Source: Caryophanales bacterium UBA1188
Lineage (GTDB): Bacteria; Bacillota_I; Bacilli_A; Izemoplasmatales; UBA1188
Length of the DNA stretch: 64,000 nt
NCBI GenBank assembly: GCA_002310135.1
Contig: DBYK01000001.1
Span: 124,001 to 188,000, forward strand
Reading direction: 5' to 3'
Part shown: positions 19,591 through 27,713 of the stretch, piece by piece
How the letters are laid out: every line of letters starts with the position of its first letter
Position numbering within the stretch: the stretch's first letter is position 1
Made by a program: the position numbers and the translations under genes
The notes under the pieces: generated by a model
The model's database searches: none
What the model saw: only the letters and a program-made list of their open reading frames with translations
What the model was told of the DNA's origin: nothing

Positions 19591-20403
19591 TTACTTAGTC
19601 TCGTTGATTGCTTCCTTTCCATTTTCTTCGCCTGTGAGTTTATTAATTCTTACAAGCCAATCTCCTACTCTATTTCCAATTCCATAGGCAGCCATAATTA
19701 ATTTATTAGTAAACCATGGGCAATACACTTCACCCTTCTTCTTCTTTATACATTTAACAACTGCATTTGCGACAATTTCAGGGCTGTTTTTCTTAGATAT
19801 TTTAGGACAGTCTATATGTCTTATTTGTGGTGTATCAATTCGTCCTGGGAAGATTACTCCAAGATGAATATTAGTACCTCTTAATTCTTGTCTTAAAGAT
19901 TTAAAGAATCCTACCATCGCATGTTTACTTGCGGCATATGAATTATCATATGGAATTGCGATTTTTCCATCCATTGAACAATTAGAAACGAATGAACCTT
20001 TTCCCTCTGCCTTAAAATAAGGCATAACTGAATATAGACAGTTAATTGTGCCAAAATAATTAACTTCCATAATCTTTCTGATTTGGCTTATTTCGAGTTC
20101 ATCGAATGGACATCTAAGATAAATCCCTGCGTTAGAGAAGAATACATCTATAGAACCTAATTCTTCTATAGTTTTTTTAACTGCGAAATCAATTTCATCC
20201 TTTTTAGTGACATCCGCTAAAAACTTGATAACTTTTACTCCTTCTTTTTCGCATTCTTTTAAAACTTCATCTAATCTTTCTTCATTTCTTGAAATGAGTG
20301 ATAAATTAGCGCCTTCTTTTGCAAGTCTTAACGCCACAGTCTTTCCGATACCACTAGAGGCACCTGTAATAATAATGTTTTTTCCTTTGATTGTCTCTTT
20401 CAT
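19591..20403 (-). CDS. Short-chain dehydrogenase/reductase
   Basis: This 270-residue classical SDR has the NAD(P)-binding loop TGASSGIG (14-21), an NAG motif in FFSNAGIYLR, and the catalytic YAASKHAMVG (Tyr-x-x-x-Lys). The Arg at the end of strand 2 (SLISRNEER) suggests NADPH. A late hydrophobic stretch (about 238-260) may touch the membrane, as in SDRs acting on lipids. The stop codon nearly touches the start of the VOC gene, so the pair is coupled. Substrate unknown. Confidence 0.88.
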   Translation of the reverse strand: MKETIKGKNIIITGASSGIGKTVALRLAKEGANLSLISRNEERLDEVLKECEKEGVKVIKFLADVTKKDEIDFAVKKTIEELGSIDVFFSNAGIYLRCPFDELEISQIRKIMEVNYFGTINCLYSVMPYFKAEGKGSFVSNCSMDGKIAIPYDNSYAASKHAMVGFFKSLRQELRGTNIHLGVIFPGRIDTPQIRHIDCPKISKKNSPEIVANAVVKCIKKKKGEVYCPWFTNKLIMAAYGIGNRVGDWLVRINKLTGEENGKEAINETK

Positions 20404-20543
20404 AATAGCTCCTTAATTACTACACTTTAATATTTTATATATTAAACGAAATATATAAAAGATTTATTTCATTTTTTTAATTCTTTTATTAAGAGAATAT
20501 AATAAATAACTAAATAATTGTCTAAAATCAAGCAATAATATGT

Positions 20544-22205
20544 TTATTTGTTGAATTTTGACATATGAACTGTATGAGTGTATTTATGAGTTTTTTCTAT
20601 CTCAAAATTATGAATCCAGTCAGATTTATAATAATAAATGAAATATATTATAGATGATATTCCCCATGTAAGTGGGTATGCTATAAATACATTTTGAATA
20701 TCATCGGTAAAGGACATAATAATAGAAATATATGTCACTCTTAAAATACACCACACTGATAACATTATTATCATAGGTACAATTGCTTTGCCACTTCCTC
20801 TACATACAGCCGCAACACAATGCGAATACGATAATAAGAAGAAAAATAAACTTGTGGTTCTTGAATAATTTGTGCCATATTCTATCACTTCTTTTTCATC
20901 ACTAAATAGTCCAATTAAGGTTGGGGCAAATATAAATATAATTAGTCCGATTAATTCTGCGATGGTGATAGATGAAATGATTCCAAAACGAGCTCCCTTT
21001 TTCGCTCTTTCAAATTCATGCGCTCCAAGATTTTGTGATATGAAGGTTGAAATAGCCATTGTGAATGAATTGACAGGAAGGAAAGCAAAACCTTCGACTT
21101 TAGAATATGATCCACATCCTGCAGTAGCGCTTGCGCCAAACACATTTATGTTTGATTGAACTATTACATTCGCAAGTCCTATAACTGAATTTTGAATACC
21201 TGATGGAAGCCCATATTTTAAAACGCCCATAAGCATTTCTTTATCAAAACATATCTTTTTAATTTCAATATGATAGATATTCTTTTTCTTAAACATATGT
21301 ATTAAGCATAATATAACACTCACAAATTGGCTTATAGTAGTTGCGATTGCTGCCTCTTTAACAGAACCACCAAGATAAGCAATAAAGAATAAATCTAGGA
21401 TAACATTTAAACAAGATGAAATAATTAAATACACTAAAGATCTTTTTGAATTCCCAACAGCATTTAAAGTACTGCTTAAGATGTTGTACATGATAATCGC
21501 AGTACAACCTAAAAAATAATATTTAAAATATTCTATAGAATTTGGAAGAACATCAGAATCTATTCTCATCCACTTCAATATCACAGGACTCAATAATACA
21601 CCTATTATAGTTAATAAAACGCTAGAAACTATTCCAAGTGCGATATTATTATGGATTGCCTTACTCATCTTCTTATAATCTTTAGCCCCAAAAAATTTAG
21701 ATATTAATACACCTGAACCCATTGCGGTACCTAAAAAGAAACTTGTAAAAAGATGAATTAAGTTTCCACTAGATGATACAGCCGCTAAAGCTTCTTTTCC
21801 AACAAATTTACCAACAATTAAAGAATCTATTGTGTTATAGAGTTGTTGGAAAAGAGAACTCAAAAAAATAGGAAGCGCAAATCTTAAAATAATAGATTTG
21901 ATGTTTCCTTTAGTCATATCAAGAGTATTACTCTTAACAATATATTCTTTTGTTTTAATGTTGTCAATATTAATTGATTTGAATTCTAAATTATCAACTG
22001 AAAACGAAACAATCTTTCTTTCATTAGGAACTAAATCGACTTTAGTATTTATTGTTATATCCGAAAGAACTATATCAAATGATTCTATAAATTCATTCTT
22101 ATTATTTGTAACATCCAAAAATAGGTAATTGTGATTATCATTAGACTTATTAGATATTTTATTAATAATTATGGATTCATCTTCTTTAATAACTAAGTCG
22201 CTCAT
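20544..22205 (-). CDS. MATE family efflux transporter with extra N-terminal domain
   Basis: Residues about 95-540 form a normal MATE exporter with two bundles of six helices; it begins at DMTKGNIKSIILRFALPIF and has the typical QQLYNTIDSLIVGKFVG. MATE pumps expel cationic drugs or metabolites against Na+ or H+. Before it are about 95 polar residues with alternating hydrophobics (NYLFLDVTNN, FDIVLSDI, KIVSFSVDNL) that look like a small beta-sandwich and are absent from ordinary MATE proteins. The leader holds an intrinsic terminator, and the gene lies downstream of the TetR-kinase-GGDEF protein on the same strand, which may control it. Substrate unknown. Confidence 0.9.
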   Translation of the reverse strand: MSDLVIKEDESIIINKISNKSNDNHNYLFLDVTNNKNEFIESFDIVLSDITINTKVDLVPNERKIVSFSVDNLEFKSINIDNIKTKEYIVKSNTLDMTKGNIKSIILRFALPIFLSSLFQQLYNTIDSLIVGKFVGKEALAAVSSSGNLIHLFTSFFLGTAMGSGVLISKFFGAKDYKKMSKAIHNNIALGIVSSVLLTIIGVLLSPVILKWMRIDSDVLPNSIEYFKYYFLGCTAIIMYNILSSTLNAVGNSKRSLVYLIISSCLNVILDLFFIAYLGGSVKEAAIATTISQFVSVILCLIHMFKKKNIYHIEIKKICFDKEMLMGVLKYGLPSGIQNSVIGLANVIVQSNINVFGASATAGCGSYSKVEGFAFLPVNSFTMAISTFISQNLGAHEFERAKKGARFGIISSITIAELIGLIIFIFAPTLIGLFSDEKEVIEYGTNYSRTTSLFFFLLSYSHCVAAVCRGSGKAIVPMIIMLSVWCILRVTYISIIMSFTDDIQNVFIAYPLTWGISSIIYFIYYYKSDWIHNFEIEKTHKYTHTVHMSKFNK

Positions 22206-22247
22206 CGTTTAGCACCATATTATATATAATAACAAATTAAATAAAAA

Positions 22248-22268
22248 AATGCGCAGAGATTGCGCATT
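22248..22268 (-). terminator. Terminator-like hairpin in the MATE gene leader
   Basis: The stem AATGCGCA/TGCGCATT with a 5-base loop is followed on the minus strand by seven T residues. It lies only about 40 bases before the MATE start codon, and the upstream gene already has its own terminator, so it may work as an attenuator for the pump gene. A TATAAT box at about 22221-22226 could instead start transcription after it. Confidence 0.6.
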
Positions 22269-22467
22269 ATTTATTAAATTATTTATAGAACTATTATCAA
22301 TCCAAGGGCTAACCGATAAAAATTATCTAGATAAATAATTTATGATAATAATTTAATACTAAATAATTAAAAAGAAAATCATTTTTTTAAAGAAATTATA
22401 AATAGGATTAAATTCGAGATTTTTTTAATCTATCTCATAAAAAGAGAATAACTTTGTACAAAGAAAA

Positions 22468-22488
22468 AACTAGCAAAAAACGCTAGTT
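22468..22488 (-). terminator. Terminator of the TetR-kinase-GGDEF gene
   Basis: The stem AACTAGC/GCTAGTT with a 7-base loop overlaps the stop codon and is followed on the minus strand by a T run, closing the unit upstream of the MATE leader. Confidence 0.7.
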
Positions 22489-25237
22489 AATTCCTAATAT
22501 TGACACCTTTTATGATTTTTTTGTCTTCATACATATATGCATCAGCTCTATCTAAAACATTCTTTACTGTTAGGTCGCTCTTCATATAAGTTGCCATGCC
22601 ACAAGCGAGTGATATTATAGGTTCTTGTTTAATCTTTTCTTTTAATTTATTCAAAAGATTATCCCTATCTTTGTAATCCTCATTTTGAATGATTACAACG
22701 AATTCATCACCACCAATTCTAAATACTGGACTATGTTTAAATATATCACAGATAATTTTAGATGTTGTCTTTAGTGATTGGTCGCCTACTTCATGGCCAT
22801 AAGTATCGTTTGCTTCTTTTAGATTGTTCATATCGCAGAATAGAATTGCGAATTCAAGATTTTCACCTTGATCAATTTTATTTTGGATATTCTTTTCATA
22901 TGTATCATATGCAGTTCTATTTGAAATATTAGTTAAAGCATCTTTAGTTGCAAGATTGATGGCGGATGCGAGTTTTTCAGCAAGAACTATAGATCTATTA
23001 GATGCAACTTTAATCAGTGTTTTTAATAATTCAGGGATAGTAATTGGTTTTGTGATATATGCATTCATTCCTGAATATTGAACATTTTTGAATTCATCAC
23101 CACCAACTTCATCAAAAAGTGCGATGATTGGAATATCTTGAGCATCTACCCTATTAATAGCTCTAATTCTTTTTGAGGTTTCATACCCACTAAGTAGAGC
23201 CATATCTACATCTATTAATATCGCATCAAACTGATTGAATCTAGATGCGATGAATTTTTGTATAGCTTCTTCACCATTTTTCGCTATTGTGACACTGACA
23301 CCTTCATCTGACAATATTTCTTGAGCATTTGATAATTGAATTAAATCATCATCAACGAGTAATATCTTAGTTCCTTTAAGACTTTCTTTAGTATCAAATG
23401 ATTCAATCTCTTTAAGAAGAACAGTTTCTTCATCTACCGCAAATGACATACTAATATTCATTCTTGGGCCTAATTCTTCATCATTTGTGATGATGAATGA
23501 ACCACCCATTAATTCCACAAGCCTCTTTAAATATGGAAGATTGTAGTTGTATGAATTACTATAAATATCATTATATAGTGAACTATTGTCAGAAGAATTG
23601 AGAGTCTTACTTAACACACTATCTACAAATATTTGGAAATCAAAGAATACAATCTTGTTGATATATGAATTTTCATTTATTTTTAAAATGATTGTAGAGT
23701 TATCTTTACTATTCTTCATAAATAATTCAATTACTCTTCTAATCACGTGTCTTAAGTGAATTTCATCACCTAAAACATAAGGATGATCTATAGAACCACA
23801 ATCGATATTTATCTTAGTATTTTTAAGTTCTAATTCAGAACTATATTTAGCTATACAACTTTCAGCAAAATCAAGAATATTGATTGATTTATGAGAAATT
23901 TCTATTTCGTTTCTTTCGATCTTTCTCATATCAAAGATATCACGAATGAGATATAGAAGATTTGTGGAAGCATCAGATATTTTATTTAAATACTCACTCA
24001 TCTTTTCTTTATCATCTATACTCTTTTTCGCAAGTTCAATAGTTCCAACCACATTGCTTAGAGGAGTTCTAATATCATGACTCATCTTTTCTAAGAATTC
24101 ACTCTTAGCATTATTTTGAGCTTCAGCAAGTTCTTTTTCATCTTGGAGTTTAGTTTGATATGAGAAATCTTTTATTTCTTGATCATTAGATGATCTAATG
24201 CCCATTACAAACTTGAAATTATTATTAACTTGTTCGATTTTTGCAATCTTTAATTGATAATATTGGATTTCACCATTAATAAAAACTCTAAATTTAATAA
24301 TAGATGCAATCTTTTTCTCAAGCATTTCTTTAATTTTATCAATGCTTATTTCTTCTATAACTCTCTTTCTATCTTTAACATAAATATATTTTTCTAAATT
24401 ACGATATAAGCTATCAAAGAAATTTTCATCATCCACAATTAAATATGGAGCGATTATAGATCCATCTTTATAAAAATATTTATATTTGTTAGTTTCTGTA
24501 TCAATATAAAAAATTACTTCATAATCACGAGCAAGATATGATAAATAATAATCAGTACCTTCATTCTCAGGATTATTATTTGGTATATTATTATTACTAA
24601 AATTGTTTTTAGTCAAGTATATTGAATTCAAATACCATTCATTATTTTCAAATGGAATGTTCATATTTAAATGGTAATTAATTGTCGTAAAAACGGATGT
24701 CGCAAAAAGCTTCAAAACTTCAAAAGGGGCAATATCTTTGATGATATTACCGCTTTTTTGTTCTAGTTCTATATATTTAGATAGAATTGATCCATCGAAC
24801 TTTTCAATAAATGGTTCATAGAATGAATTTGGTAAGTCTTTTGTTTGAAGCATGGTTAACCAATAATTGAATTTCTTTCGGTCTTTTTTGGCTAATTCCA
24901 GCAAAGAATCCACAAATTTCTTGAAGATTATTTTTGAATCATTATATTCTCCTAAATCAAACTGATTTGTAAACCTATTTACGCTTTCTTTACTAATTTC
25001 TTTTATTAAATTTTCTTTTGAATCAAACCTTAAAGTGATAAGACCGCCAGATACTTGAGCTTTCTTCGCAATTTGAGTTAACTTAGCTCCAAAATATCCC
25101 TTTTTTGAGATTTCATCTATAGTGGCGTTTATAATTCTTTCGTTTGATAAATTTCTTTGTTCTACTTTAGTTGACATAGACACACCATTAAAGATATTAA
25201 AATATTCTTTATCATTTTCCGTATTATTATAAAACAC
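22487..25237 (-). CDS. TetR-PAS-histidine kinase-receiver-GGDEF fusion protein
   Basis: Domains in order, from 916 residues: TetR-type DNA-binding helices (about 31-80, with KKGYFGAKLTQIAKKAQVSG and RFDSKENL), a helical TetR-like part (100-210), a PAS-like domain (228-350), a DHp helix pair with MSHDIRTPL (H387), an ATPase-like domain (480-600), a receiver (622-745; D629, D630, D676, K730) and a GGDEF diguanylate cyclase (758-910; GGDEF at 842-846). The ATPase-like domain lacks N, G1 and G2 boxes, so it should not bind ATP. The receiver has F708 in place of the switch Thr/Ser. No RxxD inhibitory site precedes GGDEF. No membrane segment is seen. The GTG start at 25237 overlaps the promoter, so ATG at 25177 (residue 21) is the likely start. 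Confidence 0.85.
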   Translation of the reverse strand: MFYNNTENDKEYFNIFNGVSMSTKVEQRNLSNERIINATIDEISKKGYFGAKLTQIAKKAQVSGGLITLRFDSKENLIKEISKESVNRFTNQFDLGEYNDSKIIFKKFVDSLLELAKKDRKKFNYWLTMLQTKDLPNSFYEPFIEKFDGSILSKYIELEQKSGNIIKDIAPFEVLKLFATSVFTTINYHLNMNIPFENNEWYLNSIYLTKNNFSNNNIPNNNPENEGTDYYLSYLARDYEVIFYIDTETNKYKYFYKDGSIIAPYLIVDDENFFDSLYRNLEKYIYVKDRKRVIEEISIDKIKEMLEKKIASIIKFRVFINGEIQYYQLKIAKIEQVNNNFKFVMGIRSSNDQEIKDFSYQTKLQDEKELAEAQNNAKSEFLEKMSHDIRTPLSNVVGTIELAKKSIDDKEKMSEYLNKISDASTNLLYLIRDIFDMRKIERNEIEISHKSINILDFAESCIAKYSSELELKNTKINIDCGSIDHPYVLGDEIHLRHVIRRVIELFMKNSKDNSTIILKINENSYINKIVFFDFQIFVDSVLSKTLNSSDNSSLYNDIYSNSYNYNLPYLKRLVELMGGSFIITNDEELGPRMNISMSFAVDEETVLLKEIESFDTKESLKGTKILLVDDDLIQLSNAQEILSDEGVSVTIAKNGEEAIQKFIASRFNQFDAILIDVDMALLSGYETSKRIRAINRVDAQDIPIIALFDEVGGDEFKNVQYSGMNAYITKPITIPELLKTLIKVASNRSIVLAEKLASAINLATKDALTNISNRTAYDTYEKNIQNKIDQGENLEFAILFCDMNNLKEANDTYGHEVGDQSLKTTSKIICDIFKHSPVFRIGGDEFVVIIQNEDYKDRDNLLNKLKEKIKQEPIISLACGMATYMKSDLTVKNVLDRADAYMYEDKKIIKGVNIRN

Positions 25238-25255
25238 TTGCTATACTAAATCAAG
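25227..25255 (-). promoter_or_regulatory. Promoter of the TetR-kinase-GGDEF gene with candidate operator
   Basis: On the minus strand TTGATT (25250-25255) and TATAAT (25227-25232) are 17 bases apart, an excellent sigma-A promoter. Transcription would start near 25220, inside the longest reading frame, which argues for translation from the ATG at 25177. An ACTTG...CAAGT inverted repeat (25237-25257) spans the -35 and spacer and could be an operator for the protein's own TetR domain; that part is inference. Confidence 0.6.
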
Positions 25256-25333
25256 TTTTTTTTAATCTAATTTTTAATTATTTATAATTAATGACTGAAT
25301 ATGTCTTCTAAATATTTATTTTTAAAATAAAAA

Positions 25334-25352
25334 AGGAGCTACATAAGCTCCT
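25334..25352 (-). terminator. Terminator of the hybrid kinase gene
   Basis: The 7-bp stem AGGAGCT/AGCTCCT with a 5-base loop and a following T run (minus strand) directly follows the stop of the 25353-26690 gene, so the downstream fusion gene relies on its own promoter. Confidence 0.8.
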
Positions 25353-26690
25353 CTATTTTGTATATAGTTCACCAAGAACCCTAATCAATGAATCGAAGGA
25401 TAGTGGTTTTTTAATATATGAATTCATCTTAGATTTATTGATTCTTCTTATTTCTTTATCTGATTGACCACTACTCATTCCAATAATAATAATAGATTTT
25501 GAATCTCTTCTTTGAAGATCTCTGATTAAATTAGTTGAATTAAAGCCGTCTAATGAAGGCATTTCTATATCCATTAAGATAAAGTCAAAATAACCATCAT
25601 CACTTTCTTTAAATTTTTGAATAGCTTCTTCGCCATTCATCGCACTTACAACACTTATTCCATTCATTTCTAGAAGGTCTTTTTCTATTTCTCTACTTAT
25701 ATCATTATCTTCAACTAGTAATGCTTTAGTTCCTTCTAAATCTACACCTTTATTTTTATATATTAGACTTAATGATACATTTTCATCAAAATCAATTTCA
25801 AATGGTAACATCACAACTACTTTGGTACCCACATTTACTTTTGATTCAATTGAAATAGAGCCATTCTGCATATCTATATATTTTTTAGTAATAGATAGAC
25901 CTGTGCCTATACCACTCTCTTCTAAGTTTTTGCTATCTATATCTTTACCGAATGGTTCAAATATATGATCTAATATTTCCTTTTTAATACCTATTCCTGT
26001 ATCAACTATATCTGCTCTAAAGAAACATGTCTTTTCTGTATTAGATATTTCTTTGAATATGAATGCGACTTTACCATCTTCTTTAGTATATTTTATTGCG
26101 TTTGATAGAAGATTTCTAAATATTTCTATGATGTGAGATCTATCCCCAAACACAAAAGGGTGTTTGATATCTTTTGTGTTTACTAAAAGATCTATTTTTT
26201 TATCTTTAACTTCATGCTTTAAAGTGGAGATTACTTCGCTTAATACTTCTCTTATATCAATTCCTTCTATATTAGTTTCAACTTTATCATTTTTAATTCT
26301 TGAAACCTCAAGTAATTTATCGATTAAGCTTGATAGATGAAGCGAAGAACTATTGATATTTTTTAAAGATTTTATAGTTGATTGAGATACTTTTTGTTCA
26401 TTTAATAGGATATTAGTTAAGCCAATAATATTATTGATTGGTGTCTTTAAATCATAATTAACATTAGAGATGAAATTATCTTTTGCCTTATTCGCAAATA
26501 TCGCTTCTTCTTTAGCTTCTTTTAATTCTTTTATAAGTTCGTTCTTCTCATTTATTATCTTCTTGTTTTTCTTCGCAAGAAGAGAAGATATTAATATGAG
26601 CAATATTAATAATATAGAAGTTATAGAGAGAAGTACATAAATAACTATATTATCATCTATTGATGGAAATAAAATGCTGTTAATATTCAT
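25353..26690 (-). CDS. Membrane hybrid histidine kinase with Tyr replacing the phospho-acceptor His
   Basis: This 445-residue protein has one membrane helix (about 15-38), a short coiled coil, a DHp-like region, an ATPase domain and a receiver. The H-box reads NVNYDLKTPINN: Tyr79 occupies the place of the phosphorylated His. The codon is TAT, one base from CAT. The ATPase domain is intact, with NLLSNAIKYT (N box, N197), DTGIGI (230-235) and GIGTGLSI (260-267). The receiver has E327, D328, D374 and K428, all as expected. It could bind ATP but not autophosphorylate on His. The protein encoded downstream has the opposite defects, so the two may act as one kinase. There is no sensor domain beyond the membrane helix. 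Confidence 0.88.
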   Translation of the reverse strand: MNINSILFPSIDDNIVIYVLLSITSILLILLILISSLLAKKNKKIINEKNELIKELKEAKEEAIFANKAKDNFISNVNYDLKTPINNIIGLTNILLNEQKVSQSTIKSLKNINSSSLHLSSLIDKLLEVSRIKNDKVETNIEGIDIREVLSEVISTLKHEVKDKKIDLLVNTKDIKHPFVFGDRSHIIEIFRNLLSNAIKYTKEDGKVAFIFKEISNTEKTCFFRADIVDTGIGIKKEILDHIFEPFGKDIDSKNLEESGIGTGLSITKKYIDMQNGSISIESKVNVGTKVVVMLPFEIDFDENVSLSLIYKNKGVDLEGTKALLVEDNDISREIEKDLLEMNGISVVSAMNGEEAIQKFKESDDGYFDFILMDIEMPSLDGFNSTNLIRDLQRRDSKSIIIIGMSSGQSDKEIRRINKSKMNSYIKKPLSFDSLIRVLGELYTK

Positions 26691-26700
26691 AAAGCCTCCA

Positions 26701-27696
26701 CTATAATAAAACTATGTTATTCTCTTTACACTCTTTTATAATCTCATCAGTCCATATAGATGATTGAACTTCACCTATATGTCTTTTATTTAAAAAGAAC
26801 ATACACATTCTAGACTGTCCTATACCTCCACCAACTGTAAATGGAAGTTCTCCTTTTTCTAACAAACTTTGATATTTTAGATTTAATCTATCTAAATTAT
26901 TAGTAACTTTTAATTGCTTAACTAAAGAATCTTTATCAACTCTTATACCCATTGATGAAAGTTCAAAAGCTATATCTAATTCTTTGTAATAAACTAAAAT
27001 ATCACCATTTAAATCCCAGTCATCATAATCTGGAGACCTTAAGTCATGAGGCATACCATTAGATAGATTCTTACCAATTCCAATTATAAAGATAGAACCA
27101 TATTTCTTGCATGCTTCTTTTTCTCTATCTTTACTATTTAAAGTAGGATACATATTAAGAAGATCTTCTGATGTGATAAAAGTGATTTCATCACTTAATT
27201 GTTTTTCTAAGATAGGATATAAAGATACTATATAAGTTTCCGCTCTTTTTAAACATCTATAAATTCTTTCAACGACTTCTTTTAAATATTTGATATTTCT
27301 ATCTTCTTTTTTAATTATTAATTCCCAATCCCATTGGTCAACAAAACAAGAATGAATATTATCCAATATTTCATCCTTTCTTATCGCATTCATATCAGTA
27401 TATAATCCTTCATAAAGATTAAAACCATATTCATGTAAGGCATATCTTTTCCATTTTGCGAGTGAATGAACTATCTCTGCGTTTGAATTAACTCCATCAA
27501 TACTAAAAGATACTGGCTTTTCAACACCATTTAAATTATCATTTATTCCTGAATCTCCCCTTACAAATAGTGGGGCAGATACTCTAACCAAGTTGAATTC
27601 TTCGGCTAAATCTCTTTCGAAATAATCTTTAAGTTTTTTAATTGCTATTTCAGTATCTTTAATATTAAGTTTACTTGAGTAATTATAATTAGACAT
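26701..27696 (-). CDS. asnA: Aspartate--ammonia ligase
   Basis: AsnA makes asparagine from aspartate, ammonia and ATP. It is a class II aminoacyl-tRNA synthetase paralogue; the 331-residue length is standard. Diagnostic segments are VSAPLFV and GVEKPVSF in the N-terminal part, FVDQWDWE, SDEITFITSE and the C-terminal GGGIGQSRMCMFFL, which is the class II motif 3. It lies 17 bp after isocitrate dehydrogenase on the same strand, at the end of an aconitase-citrate synthase-isocitrate dehydrogenase operon, so the unit supplies 2-oxoglutarate and asparagine for nitrogen assimilation. Confidence 0.96.
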   Translation of the reverse strand: MSNYNYSSKLNIKDTEIAIKKLKDYFERDLAEEFNLVRVSAPLFVRGDSGINDNLNGVEKPVSFSIDGVNSNAEIVHSLAKWKRYALHEYGFNLYEGLYTDMNAIRKDEILDNIHSCFVDQWDWELIIKKEDRNIKYLKEVVERIYRCLKRAETYIVSLYPILEKQLSDEITFITSEDLLNMYPTLNSKDREKEACKKYGSIFIIGIGKNLSNGMPHDLRSPDYDDWDLNGDILVYYKELDIAFELSSMGIRVDKDSLVKQLKVTNNLDRLNLKYQSLLEKGELPFTVGGGIGQSRMCMFFLNKRHIGEVQSSIWTDEIIKECKENNIVLL

Positions 27697-27713
27697 AATT
27701 CACCTATTAAATT

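Noticed and set aside
23090..23110. A second GGDEF string (residues 712-716) in the fusion protein, inside the receiver domain.
   Set aside because: It lies in the receiver after strand 4, without the surrounding cyclase motifs. The real domain starts near residue 758 with ISNRTAYD and has FRIGGDEFVVII at 839-850, so the earlier match is coincidence.
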